From the NCBI RefSeq assembly GCF_028372415.1, contig NC_092872.1, positions 11,383,001 to 11,447,000 of the forward strand: a DNA stretch of 64,000 bases, given 5' to 3'. The stretch is from Notamacropus eugenii (Eukaryota > Chordata > Mammalia > Diprotodontia > Macropodidae). Made by a program: the position numbers and the translations under genes. Each line of letters starts with the position of its first letter. Positions within the stretch are counted from its first letter, which is position 1. The notes under the pieces are model-generated. The model did not search any database, was not told the DNA's origin, and saw only the letters and a list, made by a program, of their open reading frames with translations. This document shows positions 33,579 to 45,552 of this stretch, piece by piece.

Positions 33579-33904
33579 ACACCCCCCCTTCCCTTCTCAG
33601 AAACTGACCTGCCTTGCATTTCATCCCCTCCGGGCTCTGTACTTACTAATTTGGCTAACTAATTCCTGCTAATGGGTCAGTGGGTGCTAACAGGTTAATG
33701 TATCACTTCCAAGGTAGTATAACTGCATCTTTACACTGACTTGGGGTAGGGGGTGGGAGGGAAGAGTCAGCCTCGAGCAAAAGCAATAAACAGCTAATGA
33801 TGGAATTTCAGCACGGAAATGGAAGGTGGGGGTGCAGAGGCGAGTTTGTTTGCTTTTTATCCAGTGGACAGACCCCTCACAACAAAAATAGAATTTTAGA
33901 ACCC
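33579..33904. other. single-copy DNA
   Basis: Includes several TAAT homeodomain-type words (33645-33700: ACTAATTTGGCTAACTAATT). No gene seen. Confidence 0.35.
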
Positions 33905-34480
33905 ACATTAGAAATTTTGAACAGGAAGGGACCTTGGATCATCCCCTCAGCCAGATCTTTGTTTTACAAGGAAAATAACTGAAACCCAGAGAGGGAATTC
34001 AATTTGTCAAATGGAATTAGGCCCTTCTAAAGGTCACGTCGCTCTATCTACTGGACATACAAAGTCAAGACAGAAACAGAAAGGTTACAGTGCCTGTCCT
34101 CAAGGTGCGGACATTCTACTCTGGGATGCAACTCATACACAGAAAAGAAGGCAAGGTAAATTGGGAAGGGAACCTGCACCACGTGGAACTGGAGAGATGG
34201 CCTTCTCACCCCTGAGTTGAATCTTGAAGCAAGAGGATCCTGAGAGTCAGAGACAGGAGGGGAGCACATTCTTTGTCTAAAGGGGGATTGGACGTCATTT
34301 ACCTTAAGCTCTCCTCTTTCACAGCAGAGGAGGCCCAGAGAGACCAAGAAACTTACTTGTCCAATGTCATACAAATAGTAACAGATACTATTCGGACCCA
34401 GGTCCTTGGAGTCCAAATTCAGCAACTCATTCCACTCTTCCAACAAAGTGATATGACTGAGCTTTTCAAACAGAACATAT
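33905..34480 (-). mobile_element. MIR/THER fragments with an ancient-repeat piece
   Basis: 33905-34020 and 34290-34440 are inverted MIR pieces (GGAAGGGACCTTGGATCATC; GAGGAGGCCCAGAGAGACCA). Between them CCTGTCCTCAAGGTGCGGAC and a distal word order point to the unnamed ancient family. Confidence 0.5.
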
Positions 34481-34489
34481 CATAATCAT

Positions 34490-34690
34490 ATTCATAATCA
34501 TTGATTATCACAATAGCAACCCACATTTCTACAACCCACTTTCTTCACCAGTACCTCTGGGAGGAAAGAAATCCAGTACCATTATCCCCATTTAACAGAA
34601 GAGGAAATTGAGAGAGAAAGGGAATGAATCGCTTGAAATCCTATAGTTGGAAAATATCCTGGCTCTTTTCACTAACTGTGCTGAATGTAG
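34490..34690 (-). mobile_element. MIR SINE
   Basis: ATTATCCCCATTTAACAGAA, GAGGAAATTGAGAGAGAAAG: inverted MIR core. Confidence 0.65.
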
Positions 34691-34789
34691 CCAGCTAGAG
34701 ACATCCTGAATTCCGACTCCATTCCTCTAGGGACTTCATCCACCCAGTCTCACACAGAATCTGCCTGGATAAGCCCATGTTCCCCTCTG

Positions 34790-34868
34790 ACCATATTTTG
34801 CCTTTCTTTGCATGCCTGGGATTTAGTACCTGGTGCATAGTAGGCGTTTAATAAATGTTGACTAACTG
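34790..34868 (+). mobile_element. L2 LINE 3' end
   Basis: GTACCTGGTGCATAGTAGGC then TTTAATAAATGTTGACTAAC. Confidence 0.75.
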
Positions 34869-35334
34869 ACTCTCTCCAAGCAGAGCCTAACTATGCAAGT
34901 CCTCAACTCTAGAGAGTTATTTGGAACTGGGACAAGCCTTGGCAAGACCTTCTTCTCTAGGGTCCCGTTGAATGTCTGGATATATTTGCTTAACCCTCAA
35001 GTATTTATATATTCATAGACAGAAGCCTGCCTGTTTCCAAATCCAGCCAGGGCTTCCAGGTTTTAGGGCTAAGAAACAGACTGACTACAGGTCATATTTT
35101 ACTCCACTTGCTGACTCCTCCATTTTCCAAGTTTTCTCCTCCCCATGAAAAAAGGACTGACTAGACCCTGTATATTATCCCTTCCCACCCCCACTCCCCA
35201 AGCAGAGTCACTGCAAGAGAATCATAAGACAGAATGTGCTAACTACATGAGCCCTTAGAAGTCATCAGTTCAAAACCTTTACTTTGCAGATGAGGAGACT
35301 GAAAACCAGAAAGAGGGAAAATAAACTGCCTTGG

Positions 35335-35460
35335 TAGGTAATGAGTTCCCCATCACAAAAGTTCTTCAAATTGAGGCAGATGAGAATTTGCCAGGAGTGT
35401 TATAAAGGGGAATTAGATGAATTAGATGCCCCACTGAGGTTCCTTCCAATCCAAAGATCC
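35335..35460 (+). mobile_element. CR1/L3 LINE 3' end
   Basis: GAGTTCCCCATCACAAAAGT, TTCTTCAAATTGAGGCAGAT, CTGAGGTTCCTTCCAATCC: CR1 3' segment. An inverted MIR-like core lies just before it (35270-35330). Confidence 0.65.
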
Positions 35461-35471
35461 TAGTAAATAGA

Positions 35472-35474
<3 letters not shown>

Positions 35475-35544
<70 letters not shown>
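35475..35544 (+). repeat. (CT)n microsatellite
   Basis: 35 uninterrupted CT units. It produces the Arg-Glu-rich minus frames. Confidence 0.97.
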
Positions 35545-35549
<5 letters not shown>

Positions 35550-35864
35550 TCTGGAATTCAGTAACCTTGATCCTTCCACAGCCAATTTTCTCTGTCTCAA
35601 GCACCCCGGTGTCCCTATCCCAAGGTCCAAGTTGCTCAGAGCCCCCAAACCAGATCTTAACTCAGGGGAGCAACTAGCCATCCTCCCAAGTCACAGGATG
35701 GTATATTGTGGGGATGTGGTCAGAGCAACAAGATAGAAATAGAAAACCAAAGAGAAACAAGAAAGAATTCATAAGTCAAATTCATAAATTTACCATACCT
35801 TTACAGATAAAGTTATCTCAAGAAGAGAAAATTTGTTCCCTTGCTCCAGTATGAGCCCCAGTCC

Positions 35865-36010
35865 AAGTCAGCGGTTGGCTCCTAACTCTGGTCACAGACA
35901 AAAACCTAACAGCAGCCACAGGCTGAAAACCTAACCCTGGTCATTGGTTGACCCTTGGTCCTGGTCACTGGATGTTCCTTAACGTTAGTCACTGGCTAAA
36001 CCCTGGTCAC
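35865..36010 (-). repeat. degenerate minisatellite, about six 24-bp units, inverted
   Basis: Read on the minus strand the units are like TTAGGTTTTTGTCTGTGACC and TTAGGTTTTCAGCCTGTGGC, the same family as 32570-32718. Confidence 0.6.
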
Positions 36011-36094
36011 AAACTCACTTCTCAGCCTCTCTCACCTTTCAGCCTTCTTTTGTTCAATCAAAATAGTCTCCATCATCCTTCCATGTGCCACATC

Positions 36095-36376
36095 TCATCT
36101 GCTCATTTCCATCTATCCAAATCTCATTCATTCTTCCTGACACAGCTCAAAACCGATTGATTGTCTCATCTTTCCCCCTGACACTCCATCTTGTATACCT
36201 CATCATTTGAACTTCCCAAAGCAAAGTCTTCCTCCAGGAAGCCTTCCTTGACCATTCCAAGCCACATGATTTTTTTCTCTAATCATCTTGCAATTTTTCT
36301 CAGAATTTCCATAGCAATTATTATCAGTAATATGTCTGAGCTTTTAATTCCTCACTGTTACACTCTTCTCTAATTG
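36095..36376 (+). mobile_element. L2 LINE fragment
   Basis: CTTCCTCCAGGAAGCCTTCC followed by TTGACCATTCCAAGCC is the typical L2 3'-region wording. Confidence 0.6.
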
Positions 36377-36377
36377 T

Positions 36378-37745
36378 TTCATAAAATTGTAGACTCTTAG
36401 AGTTGGAAGGGACCTCAAGGGATTGGCAAGATTAACACCTGCTAAAACAGGAACATTTCTACAACGTTTTTGACCAATAGCCATCCAGGTTCTGTTGGAA
36501 GAATTCCAGTGATGTGGGGTGCACTACTGCTCCATTTCAGGACAGCTATAATTTTTAGGAAATTTGACCTGACACTCCTAGCACAGTGACTTGAACAAAG
36601 TAGACACTTAATAAATGTTTGTGAAATTGAACTTTATTGAGCCAAAATCTACTTCTCTGTCACTTACTTCTTACTTCTGGGACCAAGCAGACTAAGTCTC
36701 TTTATATGACAAGCCTTCAGATATTTTAAATTTGTGGTCTCTCCCTACCCCTGAAGTCTTTTTTTCCAAGTTAAAAAATCCCAATTCCTTCAACTGCTTC
36801 TCATACGGAATGGTCTTTAAGCCTTTTGCCATCCTTGTTATCCTCTTGAGGATTCATTTCAGCCTGTCTCACTTCATCCCACTCCTGTCTTTCCAGTTAT
36901 CCTTCCTAGCCTCGTGTCATTTGCACATTGTAATAAGTTTGCCACACCTGTCTTTATCCAATGCTTCTTACTTAATTGATGTAGGTATTCCCTCCATTGA
37001 CACAGATCACCATCCTTCATCACCTCAATAAATGGCCATTTTTGAAAAAAAAAATCATCCTCTCTTGGGCAACCTTCTGTCAATGAATGTCTCCAAACTT
37101 AGGCAGTCTAGTCCTTGAATGACAGATACACAGCCAGTCTTTAAGCTGTCTTTAAAGCCTTTCCAGCTTGGTAGAACATGACAGAGTTGGAACCTTTCCA
37201 ACATATCCTTCAAGGATTCCAGGGTCACCACTGCACCATGATTAGACACCAGAAGAGGACTCAAGTGAATGATTTTCATCTAAGACATGCACCAAAACAC
37301 TTAATAAAGCAAAACCTTGGAGTAGACTATGGCATACTTCTCTCCAGGTTGACATTGATCCAAAAAGATTAACAGCTTGGGGATATAAATGTTCTACCAG
37401 CTATGTACCTACTTAGTTGCACTATAACTCATACAGCATTTCTTCACCTTATCCACAAATATATCATCAGAGACTTAGTAGAATTCTTTGGTAAGATCAA
37501 TATGATTTCTCTGTAAATTCCTCCAATCTACCACTCTAGTAATTTTATGTAAAAAAAAAAACAATTATCCTGGCATGATTTGCTTTTATTGAACCTATGT
37601 TGACTTCTAATGATCACCTGTTTTCTTTTCTAAGAGTTCAAAATAACTTACTTAATAATTCCTTCTAGAATTTTATTGGGGATCAAGGTTAAATCACAGG
37701 CCTATAGTTTCCAGAATATATCTATCCTCATCCCCATTCCTCTCC
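36378..37745 (-). mobile_element. CR1/L3 LINE, long inverted copy, interrupted
   Basis: Antisense CR1 from the 3' end (GAGTTGGAAGGGACCTCAAG) through TTCCTTCAACTGCTTCTCAT, GCCATCCTTGTTATCCTCTT, to the part upstream of RT (GAACCTATGTTGACTTCTAA, GGCCTATAGTTTCCAGAATA). A small L2 3' end lies at 36565-36630; 36890-37330 is poorly conserved. Confidence 0.75.
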
Positions 37746-37897
37746 TGTAAGAAAATCAAGCTACCATTTGCCTACCTATCATCTTATGATACCTCTCCTT
37801 GATTTCTCAGGTATTATTAATGAGTTTCAGAATTACATTTTTAAGCTTTTTTGGCACCATCCATGTGGTATAATTTTTCTGGGCCTAGGCACTTGAA

Positions 37898-38400
37898 CTC
37901 ACAGAACTGTAGAATTTGAGAGTTAGGGAGGTCAAAGGCTATCTTGCCCAACTGGTCATTGAACACAAAACATTTCTACAGCATGTCCAACAAATGACCA
38001 TCCAGCCTTCATTTAAAAACTGCCAGGAATTCCCTAACTCCCAAGATAGCCATTTTACTTTTAAAAAGTTCTAATTGGCAACCTCCAGTTTTTCAATGCC
38101 CTTCTTAAAATATGGTTCCAATATTCTAGGTTTAGTCTAGGATAGGAGAACTATCATCTTGGATACTGGTCTCAATGCAGCTTCTAATAGTATTAACCTT
38201 TTTGCTACCATATTACACTCATATTGAACTTACGGTCTGCAACCCCCCTCCCCACGCCAAATTCAGATCTTTTCCAAATGTACGCTGGGTCCCCCTCCAT
38301 TGTTGTCTCCCTCTTAGTTGCACTCAGTTACATGGTATTACTGAAACAGTAATTTATTCAAATTCCTAGCTTGGAGGACCCATAAATTTGCCTCTTTGTA
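37898..38400 (-). mobile_element. CR1/L3 LINE, second inverted copy
   Basis: Starts again at the 3' end (AACTGTAGAATTTGAGAGTT), then ATGACCATCCAGCCTTCATT and CATATTGAACTTACGGTCTG. A separate insertion from 36378-37745. Confidence 0.65.
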
Positions 38401-38769
38401 TTAAACCAAGTCAGATGATGCAGGAATTCGAAAAAAGGTAGCTTATGAAACAATATAAGAAAATAAGAAATTAAATCAGCTATTAAACCCTTTTGATATT
38501 CATTGCAAAATGACTGTGACCCCCTACCTATCTCCCAGGAGTGCTAATTGTCTCCCAGTTGGCCCCTGTCTCCTAAACACAAGAGAAAGACATATTCGTT
38601 CATTCAGAGAAACTCCCCATGGTGGAAGTCTGAGGAATGATAACTCTTCTGTATGGCACCTAAAGGACAGTGTAAAGGTCCTTTATTTATTTCAGTGCAG
38701 CAACTACTATCTAAGGTGAGATACAAAGAACAAGGAAGTGGTAGGTTCAGTTGGGAGAGATGATGATAC

Positions 38770-38950
38770 AGTTAGATTACAAAATCACAGAATGTCCGAG
38801 CTGGAGGAGACTTTAGATTCTTACAGAAAATAAAATTGAGACTCATAGAGGACAAAGGTCTTGCCCAAGATCACGAAGGTAGTAAACCAAAACTCAAATC
38901 CAGGTCTTCTAACTTCCAGTTCAGTGCACTTTCCATTCACTCAACACCTA
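38770..38950 (-). mobile_element. MIR/THER SINE
   Basis: GAGCTGGAGGAGACTTTAGA, AGGTCTTGCCCAAGATCACG, AACTCAAATCCAGGTCTTCT. Confidence 0.7.
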
Positions 38951-39289
38951 TTTTGCTTCTCTTATCTCTATCAAGGAGAATAATTTTTAGACTAAAAAAA
39001 GAGCAAATAAAAAATGGCTAAGAGGGATTTGCCCATCAGAGACTCTAAAGTGAAGTGAACTCTTTTCCCCCTGATACTTTCACTAATCATTAAAGGAAAA
39101 CAATGAAAACTTGAGAGGAAAGAGACCCCTCCCCCAATCTCATAACTGAGTCAGTCCCCATTCCTTCCAATAAGTTTTCATCCCTCTCTCTGATCATAGA
39201 TCCTTTCCACTGAGTCTAGATTCCTTTCCTGAGCTCCCATATTCCTCAAAAAGCCCATCTTTGGTCCTTCATCCCATATGTAATACAAA

Positions 39290-39415
39290 GAACCTTGAGT
39301 TAAGAAGGAAAAGACCTGGGTTCTAGTTTCAGTTCTCTCATTAACTAGATATATGAGCCTGGACAAGTTATTTCTTCTCTCTAGACTTCAGTTTGCTAAT
39401 TCTTAAATGAATGGA
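39290..39415 (+). mobile_element. MIR SINE
   Basis: AAGACCTGGGTTCTAGTTTC, AGATATATGAGCCTGGACAA, ACTTCAGTTTGCTAATTCTT. Confidence 0.7.
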
Positions 39416-39825
39416 GAGGGAGGGAGGGGGTAGCAGGAGATTGCTCCAGCTCACCTCTAAGCCAGCTCTGGAGGTCTCAAATTCTCCCCTCTCCTTTCTC
39501 ACCTTGTAACCCAAGACTAGAACCTTATCATCCCTGTCTTTACCCAAAAAATCCACAGGAGGCCTCCCCTCCTCTGGATCTTTCTTCTTTTTCTGACTAC
39601 CTGAGGTATCTTAGTGGAGGGAAATGAGGAAAGAAAGGGTCTTCAAATAATACAGCTGAGCTCCCTGCCCTCAAAGACCTAGCCCTCCAGTTTCCTGCCT
39701 TTTCAATGGTCTGTGTCTGTGGACCTAGACTGAAAAAGAGGGAGAGAAACCGGGGCAACTTTGCCCTGCTATATATCTGTCTTTCAGATCCCATAGCCCC
39801 TCTACCCACATAAACTACCCAAGCT
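39416..39825. other. single-copy DNA, no gene seen
   Basis: Short minus-strand frames only, without domain support. Confidence 0.35.
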
Positions 39826-41030
<1,205 letters not shown>

Positions 41031-41357
41031 TGTAGTGTTCCGGGCCGGAGTAGCTGGGTAGCGAAGGAGGGAACCAGAGGGAAAGACACCGAGAAAGGGA
41101 CAGAGAAAGAGGAAGGCAGCAAAAACAGAATTAGGGAGAGAGATCCTGGAAAGAGAGAAAGGAGGCCGAGGACCAGGGGAGTGGGGGGACGAGGTGGGGA
41201 GGAGCAGGAGGAGGGCGGGGGCAGGGAGGAGGGTAGGAAGGGGCCCCGGCGCCCGATGAAGTCCCCCCGGGATCGCGGACGGGGCGCTGTCCTCGGGGGG
41301 CCGTCGGGGGGTCCCCGACATCCATGGCAAAGCGGGGCCCGAGGCTACCGGCTCAGA

Positions 41358-41363
41358 GTAAGT
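41358..41363 (+). other. candidate donor of a noncoding upstream PTH1R exon (U1-like)
   Basis: CAGA|GTAAGT is the strongest donor-like site I see in the CpG-rich region upstream of exon S. An exon ending at 41357 inside the CG-dense block at 41200-41357 and spliced to the acceptor at 43271 would resemble the known U1-to-S splice of the mammalian gene. The inference rests on position and consensus only. The open frame across 40806-41414 has low-complexity composition and is not taken as coding. Confidence 0.35.
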
Positions 41364-41584
41364 GTTGGCGTGTGTATCTATGTGTGGTGTGCATGTAATG
41401 TGAGGGTGGAGTGAATGTGCTGGGAGCCCGCAGTCAGGACAGATGCGGAGCCGAGCAGGCCGGGGGGCCGGTACGTTTCCCTTGCTAGGACGCCGTCTCG
41501 GGGCAGCCTGCGAGTGCAGCGGCCCCGGGGCCCAGAGCCCGCCCTTCTCCCGCTCCGCTTCGGGGATTTCTTGGAAACTTGCAA

Positions 41585-41890
41585 ATATTTTCGGGGGATG
41601 AGGGTGGGGGGAGACCGAGAGAAGAGGGAGACGGACATCACAGCCAGAGACTGAAAGAGACAGAGACAGATGGAGAGAGACAGCTACAGAAAGAGAAAGG
41701 GAGAGGGGAGATAAGCAGAGACAGACTGAGAGAGACCCAAAGGGAGGGGAGGTGGACGCCTGGAAGGAGGCAGAGAAAGCCGGAGGAAAAAAGACGTAGG
41801 GAGACGGAGAGGGGAACAGACTGAAAGGGAGTCGGAAAGACCGGCAGACTGAGAAGGGAGAGACCGAGGCTGAGCTGGACGGGCAGACCG
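41585..41890 (+). repeat. purine-rich GAGA stretch
   Basis: The + strand is dominated by AGAGA, GGGAGA and ACAGAGA words with few pyrimidines. It lies between two CG-dense blocks. Confidence 0.6.
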
Positions 41891-42279
41891 TGCGAGGGGG
41901 CTGGGGGAGGAGGGGAAGCAGATCCTGGGCCCAAAGACTAAAAATGAGGGAATGAGAGGGAAGCCGCCGGGCCGGCGGGCCAGGCCTGGGAGGGGAGGGA
42001 AGGGATGGGAGGAGAAGGGGCCGGGGCTGGGGACGGGTGCTGGCGGCCGCCAGCCTCCGACTACTGGAGGCTTCAATGTGATTGCAAAGTTAAACAAGAC
42101 TTTCTCCCCCCACGGCCAGGAGCTGTTCAAGTTGCAGAAAAACGCGTCCCCACAACCCCCATCCTTCCCCTCCCCTTCACTGTCTCCTTCGGAGCTTTCC
42201 TTCCCCCCTTCCCTAGAAACCTGGAAAAGATAAAATTACCAGATCTAAAAATACACCCGGACTTCGGCGACCACCCCTC

Positions 42280-42560
42280 ACCCAGCCCCGCCCACTCCCC
42301 CTCTGGGCCCGGACCACTCCCCTTCCCCAGCCCACCCCCCCTTTTCCCCCAGTCAAAACCACTCCTCCTCCCCCACCCGCGCCTGACCACTCCCCTTCCC
42401 CATCCCATCTCATCCTCCCACTACTCCTTCCCAATCCACTCCTTAATCCCATCCCACCCACCCTCATCTCTCCTCTCCATTCTCATCCTCACCTCATTAC
42501 CACACCCCATCCCACTCCTGCCCCAGCTCCCTTTTCACCCCCTCTACACCCCCACGTGCC
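42280..42560 (+). repeat. C-rich degenerate repeat inside the CpG region
   Basis: Variants of CCACTCC(C)CTTCCCCA recur several times between about 42290 and 42450, followed by CCATCCCA/CTCATC-type repeats to 42560. This is a low-complexity polypyrimidine block. The open frames across it are compositional. Confidence 0.6.
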
Positions 42561-42615
42561 GGCTCCCACACCCCCTAGCCTCCACCCCTCCACACACACG
42601 GAGACCGGCATCCAT

Positions 42616-42618
<3 letters not shown>

Positions 42619-42669
<51 letters not shown>
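42619..42669 (+). repeat. (CA)n microsatellite in PTH1R promoter region
   Basis: About 25 uninterrupted CA units, 640 bp upstream of the PTH1R ATG, likely length-polymorphic. Confidence 0.97.
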
Positions 42670-42671
<2 letters not shown>

Positions 42672-42848
42672 CGCCTCCTTAGCCCAAGTCGCCCCAGGCC
42701 CCTCTCCCACGTAGCCCCCCAGGATTCCAAGCTTCTGCAGCCCCTGCACCCCCCAGGCCACACCCCCGTCTTTGCTACCCCCACCCCACCCCCAGAGCGT
42801 CGGACAAAACCACGACTCGAACTTCCCATTAAGGGGAGGGGGGGAGTT

Positions 42849-42859
42849 GGGGGCGGGGC
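42849..42859 (+). promoter_or_regulatory. GC box (Sp1/KLF-type site)
   Basis: GGGGGCGGGGC is a perfect GC box about 450 bp upstream of the PTH1R ATG, at the start of the densest CpG stretch. A second GGGGCGG lies near 43060. A transcription start within about 100 bp downstream is plausible but is not shown by the sequence. Confidence 0.55.
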
Positions 42860-43271
42860 TGGGAGGGGGAGAAGAGCGCTCTGACATATGGATGTGATTT
42901 CCCCGCTCCGAGGCAGATACCCAGCGAGCTAACGGAGCGCCCTGCGCTCTTCTCGCCCTCTCCTCTTGCTCTCTGACTCGGTCGCGCTCGCCCAGCACAT
43001 GGAGCCAGTGCCGGGCTCTGGGGCTGCCCAGAGCCTCGGGAGGGGACGTCCAGAGCCCCGGGGCGGTAGCTTCTGCCTCCGCCTCTTTCTTGCAGCCTAG
43101 GTCTGGGAACGAACCTCTGGAGAGTCAGAAGGAAAAGGGCAAAAGGAGAGCGGGGGGCGAGGGGGTCGAAGACGCCTCCTGCGCCCCCTCGGCTAACCCG
43201 CAGGCCTTCCCTTCTCTCTTCGCCATCACCACCACCCCTCCCTGTCCCGGCCCGGCCCATTCTGTCCGCAG

Positions 43272-43304
43272 CCCCGCTGGACTCGGCCCTAGGGAACGGC
43301 GGCG
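43272..43304 (+). other. PTH1R: 5' UTR part of PTH1R exon S, with splice acceptor just upstream
   Basis: A pyrimidine-rich tract at about 43205-43269 ends in CCGCAG at 43266-43271, a good splice acceptor, so exon S would begin at 43272 with 33 bases of leader before the ATG. The mammalian gene is known to have noncoding exons (U1-U3) spliced to exon S. An alternative acceptor-like site, with tract CTCTTTCTTGCAG, ends at 43095. Transcripts could also run unspliced from a start site near 42890-43000. Which is used cannot be decided from sequence alone. Confidence 0.6.
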
Positions 43305-43379
43305 ATGGGAGCGCCCCGGATCTCGCACAGCCTTGCCTTGCTCCTCTGCTGCTCCGTGCTCAGCTCCGTCTACGCACTG
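43305..43379 (+). CDS. PTH1R: PTH1R first coding exon (exon S, signal peptide), partial gene
   Basis: The exon encodes 25 residues starting MGAPRISHSLALLLCC and ending SVYAL. Basic residue R5 precedes a leucine-rich hydrophobic core (about residues 10-20) and small residues near 20-24, a classic cleaved signal peptide. The pattern LALLLCC-x-VLSS-x-YAL is the start of PTH1R, the class B G protein-coupled receptor for parathyroid hormone and PTHrP, which signals through Gs/cAMP in bone and kidney. From memory the cloned opossum kidney receptor starts the same way, and the human one differs at about seven of 25 positions. The ATG at 43305 has a good Kozak context (G at -3, G at +4). The exon has an acceptor-like tract ending in AG at 43270-43271 and a consensus donor GTAAGT at 43380. 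The coding part ends on a complete codon (phase 0), as expected for the exon encoding only the signal sequence. It sits at the 3' edge of a CpG-rich promoter region. The extracellular domain, seven membrane helices and tail are not in the window. Confidence 0.93.
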
Positions 43380-43385
43380 GTAAGT
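43380..43385 (+). other. PTH1R: splice donor of PTH1R exon S
   Basis: CTG|GTAAGT is a consensus U1 donor directly after codon 25. The open frame past it (to 43562) has no receptor-like sequence, whereas the receptor should continue with its acidic mature N-terminus. The reading frame therefore ends here by splicing. Confidence 0.9.
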
Positions 43386-43689
43386 CCCTCTGTAGCTCCC
43401 TCAGACCTTCCGACCGTTTTCTCCTTCCCTGGTCAGAGGCTAGGGAAAGGGGCAGGAAGGGAGCAGACTCCTCTAGGGAAGGGGTCTCCCGTTTCTCCAC
43501 TGTCCTGGAATATGCAGGCATCTTCATCCTTACCCAGAGGAAGAATTCGTGGCTGGAGATGAGAGCCTAGAGCAAACGTGGGGTGGGGGGAAAAGGAATT
43601 CTAGGGTGAAGAGGTCAACTCCTAGGAAAAAGGAGGTGGGCTGGGTAGGGAGTTGGGGAAGAGCTAGAGTTCTTTAGAGTTTGGGGGGC

Positions 43690-44627
43690 AAAGTCGAAGG
43701 GTTTCTTCAGGGCAACTTGATGGCTCTGCTTTTAAGACCCCGTCTTCCTTGGCAGCTAAATATTTAAGGGTCCCCAAAAGGTCCTTAGGAGCCCGCTATC
43801 CGTGGATATTGGTGACTTGTATTTGTGGGTTCCTCTCATTAGCTGTTAGTCTCTTTTTAGGGCTTCCCCAGGGAGTCCTTGATGGGCTGTGCCTAAAGGG
43901 TCCCTCCTAGGGGTTCTGGTTGACCTTATTTTTAGACATTCTCCTAGGTATCCTTGGTACAATAGTGTTTAGCAGTCAACCCCAGGAACCCTTGATGGTT
44001 TGCCCCAGGAGACCTTGGTCATTCTGGGTTTAGGGTTCGCATTCCCAGGCATTCTTGTTAGTTCCATGTCTAAGGGGTCTCCTCAGGGGTTCTAGGAAGT
44101 TCTGGGTTAAGACCTCCCTAAAGGTCTTTGGTGGATCTGTGTTCAGGTTTCCCTCCCCAAAGGAGTTTGTGCTCTCTGCATTTAAAGGTCTTCCTTTCAG
44201 CATTCCTGGGTAACTGTCTAAATCTCCCCAGGAGTTCTTGGCAGCTCTGTATTTGGAGGTGGACCACAGTAGTCCTTAGCTATGCTGTGTTTAGCATAGC
44301 ATAGCACCAAGAAATCCTTGGTGGCTGTTTAGAAATCCCCCTTCCAGAAGTCCCTTGGAGTCTCTTGTGTCTAAAGGATCCTACCCAGGGCTTCTTGGCA
44401 TCAGTGTGCCAAGATCTTCTCCTTAAAGACAGTTGGCAAATCTGTGTCAAAGGCTCTCCTTCTCAGTGGTCCTGTGTTGGAGGTTCCCTTTAACTGGTCC
44501 TTGGTCACATTGAATTTAAGCATCTCCCTCCCAAGTTCTTTAATTGTTCAGTATTTACCAGTACTTCTGAGGATTCTTGGCAGCTTTGTTATATAGAGGT
44601 TACTTGAAATCTCCAGGAGGTCAGCTT
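43690..44627 (+). repeat. degenerate tandem array, about 25 units of roughly 37 bp, in PTH1R intron
   Basis: The stretch is built of recurring units that begin like TCCTTGGTGGCTCTGTGTTT and end in a C/T-rich GTCTCCC..CAGGAG segment. Clear unit starts include 43877, 43952, 44006, 44226, 44305 and 44495. Spacing ranges from about 27 to 46 bp. The units differ strongly, so this is an old minisatellite. It starts about 310 bp after the splice donor of exon S. Confidence 0.75.
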
Positions 44628-44924
44628 TAGGCTCTCCCATCAAGAATAAAATCCCAGCCAGAATACAGGATGTAGGGGTGAATCTCAGGCTAGGGAGACT
44701 GCTTCTCCTTCATGGCACATGTCAACCCTCCTAGTACTCAGAGAAGTTGACTATGAGTGGCATCAGTAGAGCCATATCTCCAAGCTCCCTTAGGGATCTA
44801 TCTCCTGGCTCATGAGAGCTGCTTGCTCTAAATGGGAACTCAAGTAGTGAGGTGACAAATCTCAAGGCGAGGATTAGTGCCCAGTTTATGGGCAGAGAAA
44901 ATAATGTGAAACAGACAGGTTGAG

Positions 44925-45125
44925 ATAGAAGGAGGTAGAGGGATGGAGAAGAAATGGAGATAGAACTGAACAGAGAAAGCTTGGGATCGAGTGAAAAAAA
45001 GGAACAAGGAGAAAGACTGAAGAAGAAAGAGAAAAAAAAGACAGAGGAGAACAATACAGTGAAGAAGAGACAGAGGGACAGTGGCAGAGAGAAAAGGGGA
45101 GAAAATAGAAAGGGAGAAAGAGCCT
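44925..45125 (+). repeat. purine-rich stretch in intron
   Basis: About 200 bases of GGAGA/AGAAAG words, followed by a T run at 45125-45139. Confidence 0.65.
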
Positions 45126-45437
45126 TTTTTTTTTTTTTAAACTAGATCACAGACATGCCTCAAGGCTCCCTAGAAGAAAGGCTGGGAGGAAATTTGTAAA
45201 AAGGATTCCTGCTGAGATAGCATATGATCTAGAAGAAAAGAAGAGGACTAGACTAGCTGATCTCTAGGACTCTTCCAATTTTCAGTCCTATAATCCTTTG
45301 ATCTGGAAGGTCCCTTTCAAGATTAGAGATTCTAAAATTCTTTGAGCCAACGATTCCAATGCTTAGTCCCCATGGTGAGATGCCATGAGAACCATATGGC
45401 TAGTTTTTTTTACCATCTACTTCCCATTTCATGGGAT

Positions 45438-45552
45438 CACAGATATAGGATGTCGAGCTGGAAGAAACCTCGGCGCCTAGCTGAACCCCATCATTTCACA
45501 GATGGGGAAGTTGAGGCCAAGAGAAGGTAAATGAGTGTCCAAAGACCACACA
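45438..45552 (-). mobile_element. MIR/THER SINE
   Basis: GAGCTGGAAGAAACCTCGG, ATCATTTCACAGATGGGGAA. A degraded plus-oriented MIR tail lies at 45230-45300. Confidence 0.65.
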
